From NCBI RefSeq assembly GCF_000382065.1, contig NZ_KB907504.1, positions 186,001 through 250,000 of the forward strand: a stretch of 64,000 nucleotides of DNA, read 5' to 3'. Positions 20,356-31,111 of the stretch are shown here, piece after piece. This stretch comes from Stenotrophomonas hibiscicola ATCC 19867 (GTDB lineage: Bacteria > Pseudomonadota > Gammaproteobacteria > Xanthomonadales > Xanthomonadaceae). Both the position numbers and the translations under genes were made by a program. The notes beneath the pieces were generated by a model, which was given only the letters and a program-made list of their open reading frames with translations, did not search any database and was not told the DNA's origin. Each line of letters starts with the position of its first letter. The first letter of the stretch is position 1.

Positions 20356-22407
20356 TCAGAGAATGGGAACGAGGCCGGCACCGAATGCGGTCAGCATGCG
20401 CACCAGCAGCCACTTCGGGCCGACGTTGACTTCGGGGAAGTCGCCGACGGCAACGTAGCAGCGATGGAACTCCGGGTCCTGCCGTGGCAGCGGCTGCGGG
20501 CAGTCCGGGCCGGGCTTGAACTCGTAGTCGGTGGCATAGCGCCATGGCCAGAAGTCGAGGATCGGCAGCGCTTCGGAGGCTTTGCCGACGCTGTAGTTCA
20601 GCCCCGACAGCACCGGCGGCTTGGCCCGCGGCGCCACCGTCCAGGAGTTCTGCGGATGGGTATCGCGCAGGATGCTCTCGGCCAGCTGCTCGGCAAACAC
20701 CGGATCATCGATGATCACCGCGCCTTCGGTGTTGTAGTTCTCGCTGCGCGGATCGAAGTTGTGGGTGCCGACCACGCCGATGCGGCGGTCGACCACCAGC
20801 GACTTGGCGTGCAGGCCCATGCGCGCGCCCTTGCGGGTGACCGGCAATGGCTTGTTGACCGCCTTGCTGCCCAGGAACGAGGGCCGCGTTTCGGTGCGCA
20901 GCAGGCGCGTTTCCACCTCGCTGCCGGCCGCGCGGCGGCGTTCGCGCGCGTTCTGGTAGGCACTGCCGGTACGCGGATGACTCACCACTGCCTGCCTGCG
21001 CGTTGTTGCCCGGTCCCCCTCGCTGCCCCCCCCGGCATTGCTGCCGGCGGCGCTGCCGCCGATCAGCGGGTTGCGGCCGCCGTCGTCGTCTGCCCCGGGG
21101 GCGGCGATCGGGTCGGGCAGCAGGTTGCGGTAATCAACCGGCGCATCCAGCGGGAACGGCTTGTATTCGAAGATGTTGAAGCCCAGTTCGCGCATGTTGC
21201 GCCGCTTGTACTTGTACGACAGCGCATACACGATGGGATTGTCGGTGGCCGCCAGGCTGTTGCTCGACACCACCACGCGCGGTGGCTGCGGGCGCTTGCG
21301 CAGCTCGCGGAACAGCTTCTGCGCGGGCTTGGACAGCACCAGGTACGGCGTCTGCAGGATCACTTCCTTCTGCGCACCGGCAATGAGCGCATCCAGCTGG
21401 GGCTCGGTCACGTGCTGGCCGGCCAGCGGGGCATCGGCCTTCTCGCGCCGGTGCTTGCGCGGCAGGTCGGCGACATAGCGCACCGAGGCCACCGGCAGCG
21501 CGGTATCCACGAAGGAACGGGTGACGAAGTCCATGTCATTGGCTTCGGCACTGACCCGCTGCACCCGTTCCGGGCGGCGGAACGTGGCGGGGGGCAGCGC
21601 CGGCACGCCCTCGCGCAGCAGGGTGCGGCCGACATCATTCAGGCGCTCGGCCGGCACGCTGCGCTGGGCACGCCAGAAGGCATCGAAGTTGGCCGCCATC
21701 GCACGCGCCTCGGGGCCGGCAATCAGCACGTCGCGGTCGCGGAAGTTGTACTCGCGGTCCCAGTCGTAGTAGTCGTCCTGGTAGTTGCGGCCTCCGACCA
21801 CGCCGATTGCGTCGTCGATTACCAGCAGCTTGTTGTGCATGCGCTGGTTGAAGCGCCGGAAGCAGCACAGCACGCTGCCGGCATAGTCGAAGTAATTCAG
21901 CCGGGCCTTGCCGAACGTCGGGTTGTAGACCCGCAGCTGGAAGTTCTGGTGGGCGCCGGACAGCGCGCCGAGGATCTGCAGGTCGGAGATCGCCGAGAGC
22001 TGGTCGATCAGCACCCGCACCTTCACCCCGCGCCGCGATGCAGCCAGCAGTTCGTCGATGACCAGCCGGGCGCTGTCGTCCTTGTCGAAGATGTAGGTCT
22101 GCAGGTCGATGCTGCGGGTGGCGCTGCGCAACAGGTTCAGCCGCGCCACCAGGGCGCCTTCTCCCTCGTCCAGCAGGGTGGCGTAGTGGCGCGGCTGCTC
22201 CGGGGTGGATTCGGTGAACGCCCGGCCGGCCAGCGCCCGCAGCGGCGAGTCCTGCGCGCAGCGGTCGGCGCGCTGGCAGTCGACCTGGGTCGAGCGCGCC
22301 TGCACGGCGATCGCTTCGGCGCGGTCGCGCTCGGTATTGGACAGCGATGCACAACCGCTGCCCAGCAACACGGTTGCCAGCGCCAGTGCACGCAGCAGGA
22401 GGTTCAC
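20356..22407 (-). CDS. Phospholipase D-family lipoprotein
   Basis: A 683-aa protein with lipobox GSGC near residue 19 and two HKD motifs: HNKLLVIDD (H191, K193, D198) and LHAKSLVVD in the C-terminal half. The domain pair resembles cardiolipin synthase/YmdC-type phospholipase D enzymes, which transfer or cleave phosphatidyl groups. Between the halves is a low-complexity insert of about 70 residues (ADDDGGRNP, SNAGGGSEGD, then Arg-rich), absent from compact PLDs. The start overlaps the YceI stop by 4 bp. Confidence 0.9.
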   Translation of the reverse strand: MNLLLRALALATVLLGSGCASLSNTERDRAEAIAVQARSTQVDCQRADRCAQDSPLRALAGRAFTESTPEQPRHYATLLDEGEGALVARLNLLRSATRSIDLQTYIFDKDDSARLVIDELLAASRRGVKVRVLIDQLSAISDLQILGALSGAHQNFQLRVYNPTFGKARLNYFDYAGSVLCCFRRFNQRMHNKLLVIDDAIGVVGGRNYQDDYYDWDREYNFRDRDVLIAGPEARAMAANFDAFWRAQRSVPAERLNDVGRTLLREGVPALPPATFRRPERVQRVSAEANDMDFVTRSFVDTALPVASVRYVADLPRKHRREKADAPLAGQHVTEPQLDALIAGAQKEVILQTPYLVLSKPAQKLFRELRKRPQPPRVVVSSNSLAATDNPIVYALSYKYKRRNMRELGFNIFEYKPFPLDAPVDYRNLLPDPIAAPGADDDGGRNPLIGGSAAGSNAGGGSEGDRATTRRQAVVSHPRTGSAYQNARERRRAAGSEVETRLLRTETRPSFLGSKAVNKPLPVTRKGARMGLHAKSLVVDRRIGVVGTHNFDPRSENYNTEGAVIIDDPVFAEQLAESILRDTHPQNSWTVAPRAKPPVLSGLNYSVGKASEALPILDFWPWRYATDYEFKPGPDCPQPLPRQDPEFHRCYVAVGDFPEVNVGPKWLLVRMLTAFGAGLVPIL

Positions 22408-23030
22408 GGTTTCGGCGCCTCGCTCAGGCGCGCTCGCAATACGAAGGTCACACGATCACTCAAGGCAAGCTGCCAGCTGTCCATTCCATACCGGCCTCGC
22501 TGCACGGTACCGCGGCTGACGACGTCGCAATCATAGCCGGGTCGGGCGCACTCCGCCTTCTCCACCCTCAGCTTCTCGGGATGGCTGACCCCGCGCAGGG
22601 TCAGCCGGCCGTTGATGTCACCCCCCTCTTCCACGGTCTCCGGCCAGTACGGCAGCGAGTCGAACTCGACCACCGGGTGGCGGCCCGCGTCGAAGAATTC
22701 CTCGCCGCGCATCCAGCCGGTATAGCGCGCCTTGCCGGGGATCTCGACCGAGCGCGTGAACATCTTGAGGTGCACCTGGTGGCGGCCATCGGAGAGGATC
22801 TCGATGCGGCCCTCGAAGTGCGGGAACACACCTTCGATGCGCTGGCCGAAGCGGGTGCGCACCTCGAAACCGATCTGCGAGCGTTGGGTGTCCAGGCGCA
22901 GGACCCGATGCGCTTCGGCGACCACCGGCGGCAGGGGCGTTGGCGTTGGCGGAGGAGGCGCGGCAGGCCAGGCCGCGCCGGAAGCCAGCAGCACGGGCAG
23001 CAGAAAGCGGCTGCGCCGCGCCAGACTCAT
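22404..23030 (-). CDS. YceI-family secreted protein
   Basis: A 208-aa protein with an N-terminal signal (ending about AAWPA) and a Pro-rich linker, followed by the YceI lipocalin-like barrel: LDTQRSQIGFEVRTRFG, GRIEILSDGR and the GWMRGEEFFDAGRHPVVEFDS segment. YceI proteins bind isoprenoid-like lipids in the periplasm; the ligand here is unknown. It overlaps the phospholipase D gene by 4 bp (ATGA), which points to coupled translation. Confidence 0.87.
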   Translation of the reverse strand: MSLARRSRFLLPVLLASGAAWPAAPPPPTPTPLPPVVAEAHRVLRLDTQRSQIGFEVRTRFGQRIEGVFPHFEGRIEILSDGRHQVHLKMFTRSVEIPGKARYTGWMRGEEFFDAGRHPVVEFDSLPYWPETVEEGGDINGRLTLRGVSHPEKLRVEKAECARPGYDCDVVSRGTVQRGRYGMDSWQLALSDRVTFVLRARLSEAPKP

Positions 23031-23034
23031 TGGA

Positions 23035-23511
23035 TCACGGCCACCAGAACGCGTTCAGGCTGGCCACGCCCGGCTCGATCGAAGCCTCGCGCGGGAAGCC
23101 GAGCACGGCAATGCCGGCCGGCGGCATGCCGCGGTAGTCGCTGCTGGTGCCGTCGGTCATCAGGGCCACCAGCTGCTCCAGGCCCGGGTTGTGGCCCACG
23201 ATCAGCACCCGGTCCAGGTCGCGACGCTCGTCCACCAGCGCCGCCAGGGTGCCCGGGGTGGCTTCGTAGATCCGGTCTTCCAGGCGCTTCTCGACATAGC
23301 CGATGGCCGTCATCACCGCTTCCAGGGTCTCACGGGTACGTCGCGCCGGCGAGCACAGCACGCAGTCCGGCAGCAGGTTGTTCTCCTTCAGCCACTTGCC
23401 GGCGGCTTCGGCTTCGGCCAGCCCCACCGGCGACAACGGCCGGTCGAGGTCGGCCTGGCCGGGGGTCGCCGGCTCGGCATGGGCATGGCGCAGCAGGATC
23501 AATTCACGCAT
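23035..23511 (-). CDS. sixA: Phosphohistidine phosphatase SixA
   Basis: A 158-aa histidine-phosphatase protein with the catalytic RHAHAEP near the N-terminus, CSPARRTRETLE and the second catalytic His in VGHNPGLEQL. SixA removes phosphate from histidine on phosphotransfer proteins (ArcB, and NPr of the nitrogen PTS in E. coli). It lies 4 bp upstream of the YceI gene on the same strand. Confidence 0.92.
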   Translation of the reverse strand: MRELILLRHAHAEPATPGQADLDRPLSPVGLAEAEAAGKWLKENNLLPDCVLCSPARRTRETLEAVMTAIGYVEKRLEDRIYEATPGTLAALVDERRDLDRVLIVGHNPGLEQLVALMTDGTSSDYRGMPPAGIAVLGFPREASIEPGVASLNAFWWP

Positions 23512-23560
23512 CGCGGGTTTCCATGAAGAAGAGGATGCAGCAGGAAGGGTGATGCAGGCA

Positions 23561-25798
<2,238 letters not shown>

Positions 25799-25847
25799 GT
25801 TTCCAGCGAACGGCGCAGCCCCTCGTGGCGGCTGGTTGACCGTGAAC

Positions 25848-25976
25848 ATCAAAAGCCGCGCTTGGCCGGGCGGGATGGATTCGCGGGGGACGCCGTCAAC
25901 CCGTCCCTGGGGGCTTGGCCGCGGCATCCATGCCGCGGACACGCCCGCGAACCCATCCCGCCCGGCCTCTGACAGT
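25848..25976 (+). repeat. Structured repeat element A1
   Basis: A long hairpin: arm 25864-25887 pairs with 25944-25967 in 23 of 24 positions (single A-C mismatch). Inside are a small stem GGGACG/CGTCCC (25887-25892 with 25902-25907) and a perfect stem CCGCGGCAT/ATGCCGCGG (25919-25938, loop CC). It is bounded on the right by GACAGTTT. Element A2 (31833-31970) has the same architecture with a compensated arm sequence. Confidence 0.75.
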
Positions 25977-26022
25977 TTCCGGGGGCGATCAGCCACGCAG
26001 AAGAAAGAAGAAGAGCAAGAGC

Positions 26023-26054
26023 AAAAGCGGAACCGGTTGGCTGGCCGCTTTTTT
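26023..26054 (+). terminator. Intrinsic terminator in the 25.8-26.5 kb region
   Basis: AAAAGCGG (26023-26030) pairs with CCGCTTTT (26045-26052), followed by further T residues. It may end transcription from the Ycf46-like gene or from element A1. Confidence 0.65.
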
Positions 26055-26169
26055 GTAGAGCCGAGCCCACGCTCGGCTGCTCTTCGATCAAATATCGAAT
26101 AGTCGATTCCGATGCAGATTCATCCACGCATGGCGTGGATCTACCGTGTCGACCAAGGTCGACACCTAC
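26055..26169. repeat. Three SMAG-type palindromes
   Basis: The units are 26055-26081 (GTAGAGCCGAGC forward), 26122-26144 (ends GGATCTAC) and 26146-26169 (GTGTCGACC...ACCTAC). The last recurs base for base at 32021-32044, also just before a B element. Confidence 0.75.
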
Positions 26170-26183
26170 CAACAGCAGCGGGG

Positions 26184-26475
26184 ATCTGTCAGGGGTGGGG
26201 CGGTGTGGGTTGGCAGGACCGTTGGCGCCATGGGCCCGAGGCATGCCTCGGGCGGGTTGGGCAGGACGCCCAACCCCGGTCTTGCCGTGTGCGCAGGACA
26301 GCGCACACGAGCAAGGCGCCATCGAGCCCCCATGGGTGAGGGCGCTTTGCTTGCGAAGCACTGCTTCGCAAGCGCCCGAACGCACAGCCGCCAGCGGCTG
26401 GGCCGGTCTGGGGGTTTACGGCGTGTCCTGCCAACCCACACCGCCCCGCCATCCCGCGGATTGCCCGCTGTTGCT
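26184..26475 (-). repeat. Structured repeat element B1
   Basis: Outer stem 26197-26219 pairs perfectly with 26425-26447 (23 bp). Inside are the palindrome GCCCGAGGCATGCCTCGGGC (26234-26253), the hairpin GGGTTGGGC-AGGAC-GCCCAACCC (26254-26276) and the hairpin CTTGCCGTGTGCGC-AGGACA (26281-26315). An extra insert with a long hairpin (about 26335-26380) is absent from B2. Reverse-complemented, its conserved core matches the A elements, so A and B form an inverted pair. Confidence 0.78.
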
Positions 26476-26532
26476 GTTGCTTCGGCTGTTGCCTCTGCGG
26501 GTGCCGGGTGCAACCCGGCGCAACCTCCTCCC

Positions 26533-27168
26533 TCAGGGCCAGGCAGGCGGTGCGGCCGCCCAGGCCTGCTGCACTTCGGCCAGCGACGCACGCTCATCCT
26601 CGCGCCACTGCGGCAGCAGCTGCGCATAGTTGGCCGTGGTATTCCACTGCGTCGGCTCGGTGCGTACCGCAGCCGCATACCACTGCACCGCCTCCTGCTT
26701 CTGCCCCATCCGCCACAATGCCAGCGCATAGGTCGGCGGCACCCAGCTCGGCTTGGTACGCGCATTGGCGGCCGAGGCCAGCCACTGTTCCAGCGCCGCC
26801 TCTGGCTTGCCCTGGCGCAGCAGGTCCCAGCCGTAGTTCCAGCGCACGCTGCGGCCACTGCTGCTCTGTGCCGGGGCCTCTTTCATCGCCTCGGCATACA
26901 ACTGCTCGGCCAGCTCGCCACGGCCCTGCGCACCGGCCACCGAGGCCAGTTGTACCGTGGCCTCGACCGCACGGCGGCCGCGTTCACGCAGCTTGACCAG
27001 CTGGGCGACCAGATCATCGCCCCCGCCCTGCACCGCCACCATCGGCGTGGCCGCCGGGTCATTGTCGAAGTAGAACTCCTGTGGTGCCGGCATGGCCGGC
27101 GCGGCCCACGCCGTGGCCGCTCCCGAGGCCAGCAGCACGCTGGCCAGGATCTTTCCTGGAACTGACAT
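26533..27168 (-). CDS. Small exported TPR-like protein
   Basis: A 211-aa protein with a signal peptide (cleavage near AWAAP). Residues 55-200 contain two or three tetratricopeptide-like helix pairs (AEQLYAEAMKEAPAQ, LRQGKPEAALEQWLASAANA, ALWRMGQKQEAVQWYAAAVRTEP). No catalytic motif is seen. GAGAAGGG precedes ATG 27168. TPR proteins of this kind are scaffolds, here probably periplasmic. It is divergent from the IOR gene. Confidence 0.82.
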   Translation of the reverse strand: MSVPGKILASVLLASGAATAWAAPAMPAPQEFYFDNDPAATPMVAVQGGGDDLVAQLVKLRERGRRAVEATVQLASVAGAQGRGELAEQLYAEAMKEAPAQSSSGRSVRWNYGWDLLRQGKPEAALEQWLASAANARTKPSWVPPTYALALWRMGQKQEAVQWYAAAVRTEPTQWNTTANYAQLLPQWREDERASLAEVQQAWAAAPPAWP

Positions 27169-27339
27169 CCCTTCTCCCCAGGCCGCGACTGCAGCCTCCC
27201 TCTCTCTCTCCCCGATCCTAACCCCAGCACCGCCACGGGCGCGAGTGCCGGGGCCTGCGCGGCCCCGCTGCTACAATTCGCGCCTTTCCCGCTGCGTGCG
27301 TGCACGCGGCCGGTGCCAGCCGATCCTACCGGGCCAGCC

Positions 27340-30300
27340 ATGACCAGTACCGCGCAACTCACTTCGCCCTCTTCCGCCGACCTGCTCGACCGTGACTACA
27401 CGCTCGACCACAAGTACACCCGCAACGAGGGGCGGATCTACCTGAGTGGCGTGCAGGCGCTGGTGCGGCTGCCGCTGATGCAGCGCCTGCGCGATGCCGC
27501 CGAAGGCATCGACAGCGCCGGCTTCGTCAGCGGCTATCGTGGCAGCCCGCTGGGTGGCTTCGACCTGGAACTGTGGCGCGCGCGCAAGCATCTTGAAGCG
27601 GCGAAGGTGAAGTTCACCCCGGGCCTGAACGAGGACCTGGGCGCCACCATGGTGTGGGGCACGCAGCAGACCAACCTGTTCCCCGGCGCCAACGTGCAGG
27701 GCGTGTTCGGCATGTGGTACGGCAAGGGCCCTGGCGTGGACCGCTGCGGCGACGTGTTCAAGCATGCCAATGCCGCCGGCACCTCGCGCTACGGCGGCGT
27801 GCTGGCGCTGGCCGCCGATGACCATGCCTGCCGCAGTTCGACCCTGCCGCACGGCAGCGAAGACGAATTCGTCAGCGCGATGATGCCGGTTCTCAACCCC
27901 GCCGGCGTGCAGGACATCCTCGACATGGGCCTGCTGGGCTGGGCGATGAGCCGTTACACCGGCCGCTGGGTCGGCTTCAAGACCATTGCCGAGACGGTGG
28001 AATCGTCGGCCTCGGTGCAGGTCGATCCGATGGCGCGCCGCATCGTGCTGCCGGAAGACTTCGAAATGCCCCCGGGTGGCCTCAACATCCGCTGGCCGGA
28101 CCCGCCGCTGGACCAGGAGATGCGCCTGCACCGCTATGCGGTGAAGGCCGCACAGGCGTTCGCCCGCGCCAACGGCATCGACAAGGTGGTGATGGACGCG
28201 CCGCGCGCGCGGCTGGGCATCGTCACCACCGGCAAGAGCTACCTGGACGTGCTGCAGGCGCTGGAATACCTTGGCCTGGATGAAGCCGCGTGCGCCGACA
28301 TCGGCATCCGCGTGTACAAGGTCGGCATGACCTGGCCGCTGGAACCGCAGGGCATCGCGCGCTTCGCGCAGGGCCTGGAAGACATCATCGTGGTGGAGGA
28401 GAAGCGTGCCTTCATCGAGCGCCAGATGAAGGAACAGTTCTTCAACTGGCCGGCCAGCTGGGGCCACCGCCCGTCCATCGTCGGCAAGTACGATGAAAGC
28501 GGCGAATGGATCCTGCCGTCCACCGGTGAACTGACCCCGGCCACCATCGCCGGCGTGATCGGTCGCCGCATCCAGAAGTTCTTCAACAACGAGTCGATTG
28601 AGCAGCGCCTGCAGTGGATGCAGGAAAAGGAAGCCGAGCTTGCGTTGCCGCGCGCCAGCTTCCCGCGCGTGCCGCACTACTGCTCAGGCTGCCCGCACAA
28701 CACCTCCACCCAGGTGCCGGAAGGTTCACGTGCGCTGGCCGGCATCGGTTGCCATTACATGGTGACCTGGATGGACCGCAGCACCGACACCTTCACCCAC
28801 ATGGGCGGCGAAGGCGTGACCTGGGCCGGGCAGGCGCCGTTCACCGACACCCCGCACGTGTTCCAGAACCTGGGCGACGGCACCTATTTCCACAGCGGCT
28901 CGCTGGCGATCCGCCAGGCGGTCGCCGCCGGCGTCAACATCACCTACAAGATCCTCTACAACGATGCGGTGGCGATGACCGGCGGCCAGCCGGTGGACGG
29001 CCCGCTGAGCGTGCCGGACATCGCAAAGCAGATGCGCGCCGAAGGCATCCACACCATCATGGTGCTGTCGGACAACATCGGCAAGTGGACCGGCCAGCGC
29101 GAACACTTCCCCAGCGACGTGGAGTTCCACGACCGCAGCGAACTGGAGGAGGTGCAGAAGCGCCTGCGCGAAGTGAAGGGTGTTTCGATCCTGATCTACG
29201 AACAGACCTGCGCCACCGAGAAGCGTCGCCGCCGCAAGCGCGGCAAGCTGGAAGATCCGCAGAAGCGGGTGCTGATCAATTCGCTGGTCTGCGAAGGCTG
29301 CGGCGACTGCGGCAAGAAGAGCTTCTGCGTGTCGGTGCTGCCGAAGGAAACCGAGTTCGGGCGCAAGCGCGAGATCGACCAGTCCAACTGCAACAAGGAC
29401 TATTCCTGCGTGAACGGCTTCTGCCCGAGCTTCGTCACCGTGCACGGTGGCCAGCCGCGCAAGGGCAGCAAGCGCGATGCCTCCACGCTGCTGGACAACC
29501 TGCCGGCGCCGACGATCCGCGGCACGCTTGAGCAGCCCTGGAACATCCTGATCACCGGCGTCGGCGGTACCGGCGTGGTGACCATTGGCGCGCTGCTGGG
29601 CATGGCCGGCCACCTGGAGGGCAAGGGCGCGACCGTGCTCGACCAGACCGGCCTGGCGCAGAAGGGTGGCGCGGTGACCACGCACATCCGCATCGCACGC
29701 CGCCCGGATGACATCCACGCCGTGCGCATCGCCGCCGGTGAAGCCGACCTGGTGCTGGGCTGCGACATGGTGGTGGTCAACGACTACTGGGCGCTGTCGA
29801 AGGTGCGTGCCGGCCGTTCGCAGGTGGTGCTGAACACCTACGAAGCGATGCCGGGTACCTTCACCACCCGCCCGGACATGCAGTTCCCCGCCGCCGACAT
29901 CATCGCCGGTGTGCGTGTGGCACTGGGCGGCCAGGAGCCGTTGCTGCTGGATGCCACCCAGCTGGCCACCGCGCTGCTGGGCGATGCCATCGCCGCCAAC
30001 CTGTTCATCCTCGGCTACGCCTGGCAGCAGGGCCTGGTGCCGCTGTCGTTCGAGTCGCTGATGCGCGCCATCGAGCTCAATGGCGCTGCGGTGGCCATGA
30101 ACCAGCAGGCCTTCGCCTGGGGCCGCCTGGCCGTGGTCGATCCGCAGGCCGTGCAGCAGGCCGCCGGCCTGGTGCGCAACCGCCACACCGATACCGAATC
30201 CACCCCGGGCCCGCTGCATCCGCTGCCGCCGGGCGAATGGGAGGGCAACGAATGGGGCGCCACCGCTGCACCGCGCAACACCGGCGACGAACGCGAGCTG

Positions 30301-31026
30301 CGCGGCCTGCCCTCGCACGGTGGCGACGTGGCATTCCTGCCGCTGGACGACGCGCGCCTGTCGCGCTCGCTGGATGAAATGATCGAGCGCCGCGCCGCCT
30401 TCCTGGTCGAGTACCAGGATGCTGCCTACGCCACGCGTTACCGTGATCTGGTGGCACGCGTGCGCGCTACCGAAGTCGAGCGTATCGGCGGCTCCACCGC
30501 GTTGACCGAGACGGTGGCCCGCTACCTGTTCAAGCTGATGGCCTACAAGGACGAGTACGAAGTGGCCCGCCTGTACACCAGCGGCGACTTCCAGCGACGC
30601 CTGCAGCAGCAGTTCGAGGGCGACTATCAGCTGCGCTTCCACCTGGCGCCGCCGCTGTTCGCCAAGAAGGACGAGCAGGGCCGGTTGCTGAAGAAGGAAT
30701 ACGGCCCGTGGATGTTCAAGGCGTTTGGCTTGCTGGCGAAGCTGAAGTTCCTGCGTGGCGGCCGCTTCGACGTGTTCGGCCGCACCGAAGAGCGGCGCAT
30801 GGAGCGCAAGCTGATCAGTGATTACGAGGCCACTGTGCAGGTGCTGCTGGATGGCCTGGATGACGACCGCCTGGCGCTGGCGGTGGAGATCGCCAGCATT
30901 CCCGAACACATCCGCGGCTTCGGCCACGTCAAGGAAGCGCATTTCGAGCAGGCCAAGGCGCGCGAAGCGGCCCTGCTGGCGCAGTGGCGCAATCCGAAGG
31001 CGCTGCATATCGTGCAGGTGGCTTGA
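27340..31026 (+). CDS. Indolepyruvate ferredoxin oxidoreductase-family protein (fused)
   Basis: A 1228-aa single-chain 2-oxoacid:ferredoxin oxidoreductase that decarboxylates an aryl- or branched-chain 2-ketoacid to acyl-CoA and passes electrons to iron-sulfur carriers. In order: transketolase-like N-terminus (GYRGSPLGGFDLEL), CSGCPHNTST (about 447), a TPP-binding region with GDGTYFHSG, a ferredoxin-like motif CEGCGDCGKKSFC plus CNKDYSCVNGFC (about 650-690), a gamma-subunit domain (GVGGTGVVTIGALL, about 735-930), and a 280-residue C-terminal domain. ATG 27340 is chosen; a GTG at 27313 is possible. Confidence 0.92.
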   Translation: MTSTAQLTSPSSADLLDRDYTLDHKYTRNEGRIYLSGVQALVRLPLMQRLRDAAEGIDSAGFVSGYRGSPLGGFDLELWRARKHLEAAKVKFTPGLNEDLGATMVWGTQQTNLFPGANVQGVFGMWYGKGPGVDRCGDVFKHANAAGTSRYGGVLALAADDHACRSSTLPHGSEDEFVSAMMPVLNPAGVQDILDMGLLGWAMSRYTGRWVGFKTIAETVESSASVQVDPMARRIVLPEDFEMPPGGLNIRWPDPPLDQEMRLHRYAVKAAQAFARANGIDKVVMDAPRARLGIVTTGKSYLDVLQALEYLGLDEAACADIGIRVYKVGMTWPLEPQGIARFAQGLEDIIVVEEKRAFIERQMKEQFFNWPASWGHRPSIVGKYDESGEWILPSTGELTPATIAGVIGRRIQKFFNNESIEQRLQWMQEKEAELALPRASFPRVPHYCSGCPHNTSTQVPEGSRALAGIGCHYMVTWMDRSTDTFTHMGGEGVTWAGQAPFTDTPHVFQNLGDGTYFHSGSLAIRQAVAAGVNITYKILYNDAVAMTGGQPVDGPLSVPDIAKQMRAEGIHTIMVLSDNIGKWTGQREHFPSDVEFHDRSELEEVQKRLREVKGVSILIYEQTCATEKRRRRKRGKLEDPQKRVLINSLVCEGCGDCGKKSFCVSVLPKETEFGRKREIDQSNCNKDYSCVNGFCPSFVTVHGGQPRKGSKRDASTLLDNLPAPTIRGTLEQPWNILITGVGGTGVVTIGALLGMAGHLEGKGATVLDQTGLAQKGGAVTTHIRIARRPDDIHAVRIAAGEADLVLGCDMVVVNDYWALSKVRAGRSQVVLNTYEAMPGTFTTRPDMQFPAADIIAGVRVALGGQEPLLLDATQLATALLGDAIAANLFILGYAWQQGLVPLSFESLMRAIELNGAAVAMNQQAFAWGRLAVVDPQAVQQAAGLVRNRHTDTESTPGPLHPLPPGEWEGNEWGATAAPRNTGDERELRGLPSHGGDVAFLPLDDARLSRSLDEMIERRAAFLVEYQDAAYATRYRDLVARVRATEVERIGGSTALTETVARYLFKLMAYKDEYEVARLYTSGDFQRRLQQQFEGDYQLRFHLAPPLFAKKDEQGRLLKKEYGPWMFKAFGLLAKLKFLRGGRFDVFGRTEERRMERKLISDYEATVQVLLDGLDDDRLALAVEIASIPEHIRGFGHVKEAHFEQAKAREAALLAQWRNPKALHIVQVA

Positions 31027-31028
31027 TG

Positions 31029-31104
31029 GTAGTGCCGGCCGCTGGCCGGCATTCATCCCGGCATTCATCCCGGCAATCGGTTGCCGGCCAGCGGCCGGCA
31101 CTAC
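31029..31104. repeat. SMAG-type REP inverted pair
   Basis: GTAGTGCCGGCCGCTGGCCGGC (from 31029) faces its inverse ending CTAC at 31104. The spacer carries a direct duplication of ATTCATCCCGGC. It separates the IOR and methyltransferase genes, which converge. Confidence 0.85.
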
Positions 31105-31111
31105 CGATGGA

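Larger units (their letters stand above)
25799..26532. other. 734-bp non-coding region with structured elements A1 and B1
   Basis: No credible gene is present; the short frames here are Arg/Pro/Cys-rich and recur in the second region at 31.7-32.4 kb because they follow the repeats. The content in order is: structured element A1, a purine-rich stretch (AGAAAGAAGAAGAGCAAGAG), an intrinsic terminator, three SMAG units, structured element B1, and a G/T/C-rich tail with CTGTTGCTGTTGCTTCGG. Confidence 0.7.

Noticed and set aside
26146..27165. Open frames through the structured elements (also around 31.55-32.6 kb)
   Set aside because: They are Arg/Pro/Cys-rich, the same peptide phrases (such as PGLGVLPNPPEACLGPM) recur because the repeats recur, and they run antisense through real genes. 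I treat them as non-coding.
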